In this document: positions 26,301 to 41,300 of the stretch, piece by piece
Numbering within the stretch: position 1 is the stretch's first letter
Layout: every line of letters starts with the position of its first letter
Position numbers and translations under genes: made by a program
NCBI GenBank assembly: GCA_008711295.1
Contig: VUYV01000073.1
Coordinates: forward strand, 3,356,758-3,420,757
Length of the DNA: 64,000 nucleotides
Reading direction: 5' to 3'
Source: Anarhynchus alexandrinus
Lineage: Eukaryota; Chordata; Aves; Charadriiformes; Charadriidae
The notes under the pieces: model-generated
What the model was told of the DNA's origin: nothing
The model's input: the letters and a program-made list of their open reading frames with translations, nothing else
The model's database searches: none

Positions 26301-29300
26301 AAATATTTTTCTAAGTGAAACTCATCTTATTTTAATTAATGTCAAGGGGCTGGACTTTAAAGAAGAATACTATGTATCATGAGCCTTACAAAATATTGCA
26401 AGAATTGTTGATGTGAAGAATACGGGTAGTGAAATCTTTGGAGTTCAGGGAAACTGCTGCTTCAAGAAGTTTTCCTAAAAAGTAACAAATACTCCCCAAA
26501 AAATAAATCACTCTTGCAAGTCCCACAGAAATCACTAGGACTGTTCAAACATCCAAAAAACACAGTGAAGAGAGACTTTGAAGTCCATCCAAGTTGATAC
26601 TTTTTTCCAAGTTTGTTAGGTTTCTCAGAGTGCAGATAGAGTAGGGCTAGTAAAAAAAGACATTTTTGCCTTCATTAGCAACGATTGTATCTCCTGTAAA
26701 CTGGGGTGCACGTCTGGGAATTGGTAGTGGATGAGTTGCAAAACTCAGTGGCTGCTAAACAGTATTCTATTTTGAGATTATTATGGGAGGGGCTTTTTTA
26801 AAAAAAGCTCCGGTCTCGTTTGAACTGGCAAAATACTTGAAAAATATGAGATAGCTTACATAAATCCCATGAAACTTTCAAGATCAATGTAAGTCTGTCG
26901 GAAAATTCATTGAGTTTGAGATGATTTAAATAAAACAACTCAGGAAAAATGTTTTTCTTTAAAATTTTGTTGTTAAAAGTTCTAATTGTCTAATTGTCTT
27001 TTTACTTCCCATCTCCTTTCTTGTAAATCTTACATAGGAGGTCAGTGACAGTTTATCTTTGATTCTGCTAACATATTCTCATTGAAAAATAGGGTGTTGG
27101 AGGTCTGGTGAGATTGCGGCTAATCTAAAGCTCTGCAAAAGACTTGTGACCCAGCTCCTGTTGGCTGGCTTGATAACTAGAATAGAGCACCATCTGGGTA
27201 AATTACTTTAAATTACTGCATTTAGCTGCCAGAGAAATGGACTATTCGTACTTTCTCACTTCTGTTCAGCACTTTGAGCTTTCCATTTTACACTTTTCAA
27301 TATAGTAGCAAAATGTATTTATTTAGATATTAACTTTGTATACATGTGGAGCTTGACCTTTAGTCAATGTCTCTGACATTTTTGTTGCATGCAAGGCAAG
27401 TCAGTCAGAGCTCTGTATCAGGGTCGGAGCTGAAGTCAGATACAGGAGTGTGGAAGTAATTTCCAAGATGTAGAATCTTATGTGCTTAGCCTACCAATAA
27501 AACGTGTAAGGGGACTTTGTCATGGAAATCAAGAAAAAAACCTATTCTACTTCTGAACAGGGAGGCTCTTACAATCAGAATGCACATGCTAAGGGCTTCC
27601 CTGTAGGGAAGGAAAAGGTGTTCAAGCTCTTACTTCCCCCACCCCGCCTCACCCTGGGTACATTTTCAGTACGGAAGGGAGAGGATTCTCAGTTGTCATG
27701 ATATAGGCAGGTATGGCGCTTCATAAAAGGGACTTGGTTGGACCTGTATAGAGGACAGAGTAACAGCCCAGAGTTGAAGCACTTGATCAGCACGTGGGTG
27801 ACTGGTTTAGTGTTCTTGATCTGAAGGGTTATTTATGTACGCATCTCCTGCAGTCTCCGGCCAGCAGGAAATGAGCTGTTCCCAGTGTCTTCACCCCTCC
27901 TGGTATGTTCAGTACAAGGACACAGCTACAGTCTAAACATCATTTGGCCAGACAGAACAAAAAATTCTGAGTTTATTTTACTAACTGGAGATTCATGTTG
28001 GAAAAGACGGGCATGGTTTCTGTTCCCTTCTGTGATAACTGTTAAATCATTTCATGTGTCATTGGATAAAATGCTTAAGCAGCTTTTCTCCTAGCTCTTC
28101 TCCTAAGACAACCTCTAAAGAACCCAAGTATAAATGTCTTAGGGGCAGGCAGAAGGGACTTGGTACTGCCTTTTAACTAGTCATGGACTGCAATATTTGG
28201 CTTTTATTTCTTCTATAAGGAAGTAGATAAGGCAGAGTTCAGTCTGAGAGCAGAATTCACACACAACGTTGGTAAGGTGACGTCGACCCCTCACAACAAT
28301 GAAATTACAGTAAGGAGAGCAACTGCATGTTGTAGTTGCATAAACATACAGAATGGAAGAACTGAGTGTTCATCAGTGACCTTTAAGTAACTTTGGTTAC
28401 TGTTTTTTTCCTTAAAATATTTAATTTACAACAAATGAAAAGGAGCTGCTGGGCCAATGGCTACAATTTTCAAAAGTCTGTGGGTAGTAGATCAAACAAA
28501 ATTAACAGACTTTTAACAAAGCAACGTTAATTTCTGTACAGGGTTTGTGTGTGTGTGATTGTCCTCCATAAGTAATGTTACAGTGAGTCAATTTTTACAG
28601 TTGTTTTACTTGCCCCATGCCGAACTGTAGGTTTGCGGGCAAATATGAAGAATAGGAAGAAAATGTATATAATAGAATAATTGATTGTCATTAAACAAGA
28701 TTTACATATCTCAGGGCAGAAACTGAAGTTAGATGAATGTGATTTGTGAGACTGGGTATCTTTGCAGTTGCAACATAAGGTTAAAATTGGTGGTTCTGGA
28801 AGATGACTAAAAGACTGAAGTGTCTTACAAGTAGCTTTTATATGATAGTCAAGAATATTGCAACTTTTTTTCCTAGGAATGCTTGAAGGCAATGGAAGCT
28901 TTGTCAAGATGCAGAACACTTCCCAGCCTATGGGGGAAACTGAGGAGAATATGCAAGTGGAAAAGATGCAGCTTCAGAAAAGTAATGGGGTTGCTGTCTC
29001 TTTAAGCAGAGACAGCCTGGAGACAAACGGTGAGAACTGAGAGTACAGCCAGTTCATGAAGTTGGCTAGATCTAAACTACTAAACTACTATTACAAATTG
29101 TTTCCCTCAATTCATTGCAAATTGGGATTCTTCATGTCTGTCAGCTGCATCTCATGAGCTGAAGGCTCCTGGTACTACCATGTGATTATTTGATAGTTAA
29201 TATTTTTTGAGTCTGTCTATAGTTGTTGTTAAGTATTATGACAGTTCTGTGTGGACATACAGCACAGACACAATTATTTTATTCTTTGTTTTGGAATTTA

Positions 29301-32300
29301 GATTCAGTTTTAGCTTCTGGGCCTAATCAAAGTAACGTGGGAGTTGGATTGGATACCTTGGAAGAACAAGAAGAAAAAGAGATCTTCTTTGCCAAACTTG
29401 AACGAGAAGCTTCCTCTACTATTGATTATTCAAGATTAAATAAAGAGCTGGATTCCAATGATTCTGTATTACTAGCACCATTTGTACGGTAATTTAGAGG
29501 GAAGAAAAGTAGTGAACTATATTAGTGGGCACATATGACTTGGGTATCTGAATACCATGGCTACTGAGATTTTGTGGGGCAAGATCTGGTATGATTTCAG
29601 TCAGTTTTTTGTTTGTTTGTTGTGGTTGGTTTGGTTTGGTTTTGTGGTTTTGGGTTTGTTTGGGTTTTGTGGTTGGTTTTTTTTTGAAGATGAAGACAGA
29701 GGTGAGCTTAATAAATAAAAGAAAGGAATAGGGTGAGAGCATGACTTGGTGATGAGTGAACATAGCTACATAGTCTTATGCATAATCAATAGTTACAAGT
29801 TGATTCAGCATTTTTAATTGTAAGGTGTAACTAAATGAAAAGTTAATAACTGATAATAATAAGAAAGTAGATCAGGAAGCATTATATGTCCCCTTACACA
29901 TGATGTTACAAATGAATCTAGAGGAAGGATGCAAAATCTTCATAGACTAGGGCAACCCATTTGTAATCAGTTACATGAAAATAAGTTCAAACACATGTGA
30001 GAGAAACAGATGAAAGGGCAATTCGGGCTGCTGTTGCTAAAAATGCTGAGCACAAAGGAAGCTTCCAGTATGAAAACAGCTGGAGGGTCAGAATTCTGGA
30101 GAGTTTTTAGGTAAGGACAAAACTATTAACTTCACAGGAAAAGGAGAAAGAAAGGAGATTTGTTTGTTTGTTTGTTTTTTTACTAACACAGAATGAGAAG
30201 GTCAGAACATGAAGCAAACCCGGTGATAAAAATTTCTTTGAGAAGCTATGTCGGTGTTGGAGGGAATGCAGAAAGGGTGTGATTTTAAGAGTTAGATTGA
30301 GAATTTTAACTATGGACGGTTGTAAAAGCTTAAATATTAATTTTAATAATTGCTGGCATTTATCTGCCTTTCTTACATATGATTTGATATGATGGACAAA
30401 TTCAGGTTTTTAATTTTATTGCTAATTGTAATAAGTATCAAAGTTTGGAATTGAAGAAAAAACTGTATTTTTTGCTGTCCAAGAAGAGAGTAAAATTTTC
30501 ATTTTGTTTCTCAGAGGTGAAAAAAATGAAAAAGAAGAGGAATCCACACATGAAGAGAAATCTGGTAATATCATCTTTCTAAATCGTTAATTTGAATATT
30601 TTTTTTTCCTGTGTATATACTAAGAATTGTGAGAACCTCATTAAACAGCATAACAGAAATGAAAGCTGTGGATTAGTGCTCCAGTTGAAATGCAAAATCT
30701 TCAGAAAGCATCACAGCAGACTTTCAGAGGATAGCCTAGGATCTTCATGTTTGTAGTGGGATGTAGTTTAAAGCTCGGGAAAGAGGAAGTTGTACTGCAG
30801 TCTCACAGTTTGTGCTGTACTCTGTGTTGCCTTTGGAGCTGGTCAGAAAATGTCAGGCTTCATAGGTTTCAGATTCACAAGACAGTCCGGCATCCTCGCT
30901 GAACTATTTTGTTCTGAGTAATATGTAAACCCATTGACTTCTGTTCCCATATCACCCTGACCATTGTGGGTAAAGCTTTTATTTATCTGAAATCTGTTGT
31001 AATTTTCATAATGATGGTTTGCATTTATCTGTAGTTCTCACATTGGCTTTTTAGTCTGCCTTTGCATTATGACTGTGCAGCTGGTGTTCAGACAGAGGAT
31101 TTCAAGGGTTTGCTTTTGGTTTGTGCTTTTGTTTTTTTTAAGTGGATTTTAATCTATTGTGACTGATGTCTAAAAGAGAAACAGCAAAAAAACCCCAAGC
31201 AACTGTTGATCAAAAACTGAATAAAAATTGACCCTGATGTTGAAATACATCTTAATGTTTGAGTTACTCTAGTGTCTTAACTGTCATTTGTACTTTTGTA
31301 CTGTCTTTTCATACCTGAGTTTAATCTCTGTAATCTGCAGCATTACTCTTACCTGATTTTTCCCAAATTTCCATGCTACACTCCTTCCATCTTTCTTATT
31401 TGTCTTTCACTTGTCATCTCTCTCTATTTCACTCTTCATTGCTAACCTATGATAGAGTGTATTCCTGTAACAGATTGTATTTTCAAATTTATATATTTAG
31501 CTGAACTTTTGAGAGGTCCTGTAGTCAGGCTTGAATTTCCCAAACATAAAGGGGCTGTATTTGTAAACCTTAATCACAGGAAATCTTCCCTCCTTACAAG
31601 TTTGATTATTCTGTAGATTGCAAGAGATCATGATAGCTGTAGCAGAAATACTGCAACAATTCGGTAGCCTTTTTCTGAATGAAACAGTTGAAATTATTTG
31701 ATTGTTGCAGTCAGTTTCATGAAATTGGTACTTCTGATTTTTAGGAAAACAGTTTCTATGGAACACCTGGAATGATCAGTCTGTGTGGTGTGGGTATTTT
31801 GGTTTAGTCTTTGCCAAATTGCTATTTCATGAAATAGCAAACAAAACAGTGGATAATACGTGTATAGGAATAGTATAAGCACTGTGTATGTCTTAAGTCA
31901 GTGTGAGAAAGCTATTTTCAGCTAATCAGACTTAAGGTCCAAAACCAAAGCGAATGCTCAAACAGTTACTTTTCATAGAGTGGTTTTTACATATAAGTTA
32001 GACTGTGTGTCTAAGCACAGAAAGAACACATTATAAACCAGGGCTTTATGATGCTTCTAGATTTAAGGGTTATCGATAATGCAGACACTGAAGCCTGTAA
32101 CCACAGGAGCTGAGTCAGGGAGATATGGCAACAGTGAATCAGAACTTGTGGAAGGATCTAGGTAACAAAAATTTATTCTCTGACACACTTGTGTTTTTAA
32201 ATAATGCTTACTCTTGAGAGTGGCTGTTGGGCCACCAAAGCAGGTCAGAGGAAGCAGATTCTGAGCCTAAAACCTGCTGAAGTTGTCAAGGTGGATGTAC

Positions 32301-35300
32301 AGAGTACTTTGTCTGCTAGGAGGTGGATTGCATCATTTCACCTGTAAGAGAGAGAAAGTCATTGAATAAAAGGGCTCAATTCAAGTATGCCTTGAGGAGG
32401 CAGAGGTGAAGTATATCTGCTCTTAATACAAACTTAATTTGAATTTAGAGATATTGTGTGTGAATTTTACTGAAGTTTTAGTACCACACCCAGTCTCAAA
32501 ACCTTTCTGTTGCCTTTGTGAAAGGAGTAATAGTGGCAGTAGCTGTTTTTAGATGAGAGATCGGAGAAGAGGAAATAGCTTTCCCTTACTGCTTTATCTT
32601 CAGTATTTGTTCTATTTAATGTTTATTTCACTCTTCAGGCAGCTACAGTGAAGATTTTGAAGAAGAAACAGATGCTAATCCTGCCTTTAAAACTGAGGGG
32701 AGTCAGGTGAATGAAAACATCGTATCAGGAGTTGATTTAAGTCCTCAAGAACAGGTATAACCTACCAAATGTTTATATTAATCGCATGAATTGTAAAAGC
32801 TCTGCGATATATAACGCTAAATATGGTAAACCTTTACATAATATGTACTGTCTGAAAGAAAAGAATATAGTGGTCCTGGGACTATATGTTCTATTAAGGA
32901 TATGCACTTTCCTGTGATAAATCACTGAAAGGATTAAGTTCTTCACAGTGTTTCCTGCTTATTCCTCCTTTGAATTAAGAACTGTGGGTAGGAGTGCACA
33001 AATTATGACCCCTGGTCGGAGCCTCAGCCTCAGAATGGGTAGTGATTAATCTCTCTCTTGGAGCCATTAAGGTGGTGTCTACACCAGCAAGTGACACAGA
33101 CTGAAGGAAGTAGTTCTGTACAGAGAAGCAGTTTGGACAGAGGACCCAAAATGTATGAGCTTTGGGAGTAATACTGTTAACTAGCTTAGTCAGGTCTTTT
33201 GATGTGGAGCACATGTGACTGAAGTACATCAGGTGCATTCCTGGAGCACACATTCTGATTTGATTTTTTTATGAAAGTTTATAGAGCACCATGTGTTCAT
33301 CTATAAAAGATAAATGTTTTTTTATTCTTTTTATGTAAATTTGTTCGGGTAATATGTCAAATGTTTGGAAAGACAAATAGAATGGAAGTGTAATGTACTT
33401 ACTGCTACATTATTCTTTTTTCTCAAATTACAATATAAGAGAACCAGGGAGGTGCAAAAATATTATTGCATTTATGCAGAGTAGCATTTAGTTCCCGGTC
33501 ACTTGTGAGACAGTTTATAGAGTACAGGATGTTGAGGACCTTTTGGCATCCTAAGGAGACTTTTAGAGAAGTGAATATTCTTGGAGGACCAAGAACTGCT
33601 TAGTTCTAAGTTCTAAGAAATGTTCTTAGGTTTCGGACCAACTTTAAAGTTTGTCCACAATTTTTTTTCCCTGAAATTCAAAAAGTAATTTTTTTTTTTC
33701 TTCATTTTTTTTTCTTTATTTTTTTAGGAAGAAGCAAACACTGGCATGCTGGCTAAAGGTAAAATACAAACTTTGATCAGTGGGAGAATACTAAATGTAA
33801 CTCTTTGAAACTTTCTTACCTGATTTTTACTATTTTGATATTTTTCACCTGATTTTACTGTGTTCTACTGAAAGTCTGTTGGACGGAAATGGTTAAAAAC
33901 GAATCTACGTGTTTGCACTTCAAAGTCATCATCAGTGTAATATTTTATCTTCCTACATCTAGTCAGTACTCAGATTTTGATGCTTGCAATCAGAGTTAAT
34001 CAGTTTACTATTAATGGCATTGTAATAATCTATGTAGCATTTTTTGCATATTTAGTACATCAAGATAAGCTTTGGTATACTTCTAATTCCAGTGTAAAGT
34101 ATAAATGAGAGAATTGTGTTTTCTTTAACATTTATCTTCTTGGCTTTAGTTGTATTACTTGATTCACAAGATTCAACTACAGAAATTCAAAAGGCCGTTG
34201 AAACATCAGATGTAGCTCTAGGTGAACATTATCTGCCTGAAGAAGTCAGTGGAATTGAAGTGAATGAAGCAGGTAAGGGTTGCTTTAAAAAAACAAAAAA
34301 CCAAACCACGCAACAAAGCCCAAACCTCCAAATCTTTCTTTAGTAGAACAGGTGGCTCTGATGTCTTCATTTGTTCTTAGGTTATCAGTGAACATGAAAC
34401 CCTTGGCTTTTGATAACAAATCTTGAAAGGAGGAGGAAATATTTCAGGAAAAAGTGATATTTCTGCTAAAAAGACCCCTTTTTACACTTGGTTGTTGTAA
34501 AGTTGCTTTTGACATTGCAGTTTGATTTTTAAATACCATCTCCTTTGGTTATTCAGCACAGCTAAAATTCTTGACAACATTGAACACTATAAAATACAGT
34601 CTCTTATCAAACTTTGTAGAACAGTGTATGCCAATTATATTTAGAGTATGGCTCTAATGGCATCTGTTAAAATAGTTATATCCCATACGCTGTTAGTGTT
34701 AGTACTGATAACATATTGCGGTGGGGTAGAGGGGTGGAGAGGCATACAACTGTAGATAAGAATAATTGGTATGCTAATTAACTTTGCAACTGTTTATTTT
34801 TATAGTAAAAATGATATTTTAGATATTTTTTTTCGTAATGGAAATCACTGTTCTCACCATGTACTAGACCAAGCTAGTAACTGAAACACAGGCTCCAGTG
34901 GGATGTTTCCCAAAACAGAAAATCCTGTAGTGTCTCTGATGAGCCTGTGTTTTTCACAGGCACTTCCTATGGACAAACTGCCAGTGACATCGAAGCATTA
35001 CACCAAGCATACCATCATATTGATCAGTCCTTGGGAGACACTGATGAGCAAAAACTGCAAGATTCTGCAATGGCAGTCTCAGAATGTTTAGTGCAGGGTG
35101 TTTCACAAAATAATGACATCTATTCAAACAACATGGCAACTATTGAATCGGGTAAATATCCAAAGGAAGGCATGTATTGTACAAGCATTTCAAATGAGTG
35201 AACTGGTAATATCTTTAATACTTCATTTATGAAACATTCTTAAATGTCCTTTTTACAAATACTTTTTCTAAGGGTGGGGTTTTTTTAATTTTTTTTTTCT

Positions 35301-38300
35301 ATTTTGCACTAATTAGACTTACCCACTGTGGAAGAATTGATGAAACCAATTAAAGGACATTCATGTAATAGCAGAAGTGTTGATGTGGAGCCTGAAAGGT
35401 ATTTATTTCAGAATGCATTTTAGAACTGTAACAACTTAAGTTGGTTATCTCTTTGTGAAAAACAGCTTACTAAATAACTCATCTGTCTTTTTCCCTGATT
35501 AAATACTGAAATTTCATTATGTTTTGCACTGGCATTATGTCATTTGCAGTGTATTGTGAAATGAATATGCAGGGTTAATTGGTTTAGACCAGGGATTCCC
35601 AAACTCTGTTTGAGTGATAAGCAGCAATGTTTGCCAAATCATTTGGAGGAGTGTTCCTCACTCTCACAGCTACCACAGCTAGGATCTCTGCTTTCCCAGT
35701 CTTCTGTTCTTCCCCCTCCCCATACACGGACTTCAGCCCACATCCTATCCTAGCTCTCCAGCCTCCATAATCTATAATCAAATCCTCTTATTCTGCTTAC
35801 TCTCATGATTCTTACTAACTTGTGGTCCATAACTCCTTCTGGTTTGCTCCAACTGTTGCATCTAGAGCAGAAAGCACAGGCCTTGGAACTGTCAGAAATA
35901 GATTATGGTTAGGAAACGCATTTTGGGAGCTTATCGCACAGCTGCACCCAGCAGAAATTACCATTCATTGTTTTATTACCATTAATAGCGTGCTTACAGG
36001 TGTTCGTCTTGTTAGCTGAGTGTGGTACCTCCACAAAAACAGTCACTGCTGGGAAATGGCTCTTGTTGCACAGCATGGAAGTGAATCTGTATAACTAAAT
36101 TTGCAAGGTGGTTCTTAAAAGGAGCCTAGTGGCTCTTTCAAATTCAAGCAGTTTTTACAGCTGACACCTAAAGGAAAAATGGCCCACTTTTTCCAGAGTA
36201 ATAGAAAAGCAAAGGGTAAAAGTCTTATTATATATGACTTTATTCCTTTCTCTTGTAGTCCTGTGAAACTGGTAGGCAGCACAGCAAATGACCTCATCAG
36301 CCACTCGCCCTTTAAAGAACACCAGAATAATACAGTTTGGGAGACAAACTTATTTGAAAAATTTAACAGAGAAGAAAGCATCTTTCTGCAGACAGCTGTG
36401 AATGATGATAACGTTCAGAGGGTGACTGAGAAAGAAATTCAGACCAGTGAAGTACAGCCTGATGTACTAAGAGAAAAAGTAGTACAAGACTCTCCACTTT
36501 CACAACATGGCAGCAAAACTAAACAAGTAAGTAATATCAACCAGATTTTTATTATATGGAACTACATTTAAACTGTGTGTATTTTTAGACTACCTGTTAT
36601 TTGATTATGCTCTGATGTTTAGAAATTGAGAAACTTGCTGTTTTTCTTGAAACTCTCATGTTACCATTGCTATTGTTAGAGGTAGCCGAATCCAGTGGAC
36701 TCTGGGACCAGCAGGATTCTTCCTGTCCCAGCTGAATATGTGCAAGGCTATTGTGGTTCCATGTCCCCAGCTCAAGCTAGTAGTGAGTCTGAGCACGTGT
36801 TCCTACTGGGGGGACATGTTTAAACACACACAGGCTCAGAATAGAGAGCATACCTACAGAGAGGACAGTTAGAAACACAGTTCAGTAAGAGTATAGGAGG
36901 GACTTCAATGATCAATGTAGGGCTTAGTCAGACAATCGTACTGACCAGCAACCTGGTCATGTCATTAGCTTCTTTAATCTTGTTTTCCCTCTGTTTCCCG
37001 CACTTGTTCCTACTTGACCCACTTTAATCTCTCCCTTCACCTAGTTTTTGTCCTTTCCCTAAACATCCCTTAAGTTTTGCACATTCCCACAATCCTCTCC
37101 AACATTCCATAACAAGATTTACACAATCCCAAATCCCTGCATCCCCAAATTCTCTTCTGCCTGCATCCCCTAAATTATCCCCATGCTCCTTTAAGTAATC
37201 ACTGCTTCTGTCCACAAGGCGTTGCAGGGAGAAAGGTTGTTTGGCTGATTCATCCTGATGGGTTTCCCACCAGGGCCAACAGGTGGGCCAACATTTGCTG
37301 GTCTTAGGAACTGCATGCTCTGTTTTCAGTTATGAGGTTTAGTAGGGTTCCTCTGCCTGCCACTGTTCCTCTCTTCATCGCTGGGTTTCTGTGTTCACTG
37401 TGATTAGCCTTTAGTCATGAGCTACCTGCTTTGGTCAGCTAAAGATCCTGTAACGTCATACAACTTCCCACAGCAACTAAACAGAGCCAGTGTAAAATAC
37501 CTGCACTATGTACACTTCTGAAGTAGTAAAATTCTGCAAAATGACATACTATTAATTTGGTTAAAAACAATGCTTCCTGCTGCCCAGAGTCTTACAGCTG
37601 TGCAATTGTGGTAACTGGTTCTACGTTATTTTATTAGGGAAAGCTACCTTCAGATCACACTAGAGCCTAAAAATTGTTTTAAACAAATGTGCTCTATCAC
37701 AGGCTCTTCGATCTTGTTCCTTGAAGAATGAAAGATCAGAATCAATGACAACTAAACCAATGTTATACAAGAATATAAGAAGTCCAGCACCTTTATCTAA
37801 AAAGAAATCTTCATATGGTCCTCATGGGGTGGTTAGAAGTTCTGGGTATGGGAAACCCGCTTCACCCTCAAAACAGTCTTTTCCAGCTAATGAAAAGAAA
37901 GCACCGAAAGAAACTTTCAAAAAGACCAGTGTGAAAGCCAAAAGTCCTGCAGATAGAGCAAGATCTAAAGGTAATTCTGTTGTAACGAGTCTGAGTTTTA
38001 AAAGCCAGAGAGCTTTGCTGTTCATTCTTCACATTAAAAAAAAGAAAAAAAACCTACCCACGTTTCAAAATGTTGTAGAAAAAAATCTAAACCCAAATGC
38101 AATTAAATGCTGAATTTTTTCAGTATCAGCATGAAGTTGCTGGAAGAGAGGCCTTTAAATAAAGTTTTGCACTGTAGTCTCGTTTCATTTCCACTCACAG
38201 ATAATATCACTATGTTTGAGACTTACTTATTGTTCACCAGTAGGACCAAAACAATAGAAAAAGCTGATGTCCAAAAATAAGGATCTACAAGTTACATTTT

Positions 38301-41300
38301 TCATTACATTAAATGCAAGGTTTTGCTGACACACTAACTTCTGTGTGTGATGCCAAATTTCTATTCTCAGCTGTTTCTTCTTATCTTTGCTTTCCTAGAG
38401 TACAAAGAAAGCACTAAAAAGAAAGTCCTATTTTCTGTTCTTGTCTCTTGTAATGCTAAAGAAAGGAGAATACCAGTGTAGTACTGTGAAAGCTGAGTTG
38501 CAAGTAAAGGACTGAACTTCTTTATTTTTGGGTGAACCCTGAAGAGTTTCATGAGATAATTCAGTTTAGCATCTTTGCAGATGATGTTTGGTATTTCTGA
38601 GGCATGGGAAAATAAAGAATACCCAAGTTTTAGCACACTTCTAGTGTGTAATGCTTTTAAAAACTCTGCAAGTAGTGTTGGGAAAAGCGGTTTATGATTA
38701 TGTTCCCTGTCTTAGGGAGATGCTTCAGTGGCAGCTGTCAAACTAAGGGACCTTAGTTCCTCAGTGTATTGCTATGCCACTCTCTGGAGGAGGGTGTACA
38801 GCCAGATGGAGGTCGTGAAGTGAATGACAAGTCCCAAGAAAAGGAGGCCATTAGCCTCAAACATGTTCTTACCTCTCTAGCTATAACCATTCTCCATGGC
38901 AGTTTCAGGTGACTTCAGAAGTTAATCTCACCAGGGTGCATTCTGCAGGGACCTTTATAGCTAGAAGGAGAATGGCATTGAATCAAACAATCCCCCAGTC
39001 ATTGTTGCTAAGGGAGTACCTTTGTGAGGGGGTAGTGTGAGAATGCTAAAAAGTATTAAATTTGGAAAATTATCATTACCAGTTTGTTTTCAGGCATAAC
39101 ATTCCTAAGCGGGAGCTCTTAGCTTAAATTGCTATAGGCAGAAATGAAATGACAGTTGTAGTTATTATCTGCGTTTCATAAGACTAAGGTGTGAATAGTT
39201 TTGTGTATGTTAGTTACTCTCTAGGGGGAACTTCCCTGATTTCTAATTTCCAGTCAAGTTGGTACTTGATGCAACAAATAGATGCTGCATGTCTTTGTAT
39301 GCCATCTGCACTCCAAAGTCCAATTTGAAAATTGCTGTGTCTTACCTTCACCATACCTTGAAATAGGTTGTATTTCTATATACTTAAATTACTGGCCACT
39401 TCTCGACCAGAGAACTGAGGTAAACCTTGTTTCATGAAAGATTTATTATTCAGCTACTTGTTTCATTTGTTCCCTTGGGTTTTGTTTTATCTTGTTATCA
39501 GTGCCTTACTTAAAAAAAAAAAAAAACCTACAACATTTTTGATAATGTCTCATTGCTCTCAAGTTTCTATATTTAATTCAATATTCAGGTTGTAGAATAC
39601 TTAATTTATATGCCTAAGGGGTGGATCACATTAATACATTTTTTTGAAAGGGCATTAAATTCTGAATTTAATTTTGTTCTATTTTACTTTCTGCCTAAAT
39701 GAAGAAACCTTATTTGCTACTAGGATAATAAGATCTGCAACAAATGAACCAACTTCGAAGGGAAGTATTAACAGAGTTATGTCTGGCCAATCAGTTGTTA
39801 ATAATCTTGGACACCAGGCTGTGGATTATAGCAGGCAGTATCAGCATGTAAGTAATAATCAGTGATGCTCCTAACTATAGTATGTACAACTTGGTTTGCA
39901 AGCCTATTTTGTCAAAACTTTTAATAATTATCACAAGATTGGCAAATACTGAAATATTGAATAAAGACTTCCCTTTGGTCAAATACTAGGTTTTGCTTTT
40001 AAAATATGCATGTATAATCATGCTGCTTTTCTGTTGCTTGGATAATTCTATTACTTGTGTGGTTCAATATACTTAAAGTTGGAATGCTTATTAATTTCTA
40101 AAAATTACTATTTTGTGGTAGAAAAGGGGAAAATTTTAAATAAACCTCTTCAGTAAAAGTATTCTGTTATGAATGTTAAATAGTACTACTGTTTGGGGCT
40201 TTTTTATGTTTGCATTGCATTGAATATTTAATGGTATTTTCTGACTCCAAGATGACTGAATTTGCAGGTTTTCCTTCTTCCTTATAAATTGTTTAAAAAA
40301 GTATTAATTGAATACCTAAATCCTTACTGCTCTTCAAAAAGTAAGATGCAGAATAGAATAATTCTGGTAGCTGTGTAGTGGCTCTCATATGAGAAGTGTT
40401 TGTTTCTTGGGGTATTTTGGCTTGTTTTCCTCATACATATTTCAGAAATGAGAAAGTAACTCATTATAGTAAATGCAGGATGTTTTGCTATTAGAATGTT
40501 GGGTTTGGATTTTTTTTTTTTTAAGTGCCTTATGTGGTTGCCAAGAGCCAGTTAAATAAAATTGATGAGAGGAATTTTTGATAAACAATCAGCTCAGTGG
40601 AATGTTTCCCTGAATTTTTCCCTTCATTAGGATTTGTCGTTTTCTCCTATCAAAAGTTGTGATAGAGAACTATATTTGCTAAAACGAGTGCAAGTTGCAG
40701 AGGAAGACCTGAACACAGCTCGTGATTTGATTCAACAGCTAACCAGCACTGTTTCACAAAAAGAGAAAGAAATGGAGACAAAGATAGTAGAACTGAAAAC
40801 ACAGCATGAAAAAGAGCTTTCTCGGTTGGGTCAGGAAAACTATGTTCTTCAGAGTAAGGTACTTTATCATCTTGTATCCCATTACTATAGAACAGGAGAA
40901 ACATTGCTTCTGAAAATTAAATTAATGCTATTTTACATGAGTTGTTAGTGAGCAGAAAATCCAGATCACACACTCCAAGTTTGTAAATGCATACCTGCTG
41001 TTACGTTTATTGTTATTGATGTGATCATTTTTTTTCTACAGAGATAAACTATTTTATTCTGAGTTTCTTTAGTTGCTATTTTGAGAGTTCTGCAGCAGTT
41101 CTTTTGCAAATATTTAACTCACTCTTAGGTTAAAAAAAAAAAAGAATGAGAGATCTATAACAAGTGGTATCTGTTAATAAGGTACTATATGTTGAGATAT
41201 TGTTTATTTTTTTGATGCATTTTTCAATGTTGTGTTTTGTCTGTACAGCATATTCCCAGGGTGATTTCACTATACCCTCCCAGAAGAGGGACCGTGAAAT

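Noticed and set aside
28578..28919. Antisense open frame of 113 codons overlapping CEP162 exon 5
   Set aside because: Shadow of intron and exon 5 sequence with no motif; the sense strand is explained by CEP162.
36179..36258. Open extension upstream of CEP162 exon 13
   Set aside because: The acceptor TCTCTTGTAG at 36258 and the phase 2 end of exon 12 fix the exon start; the upstream open frame is intronic.
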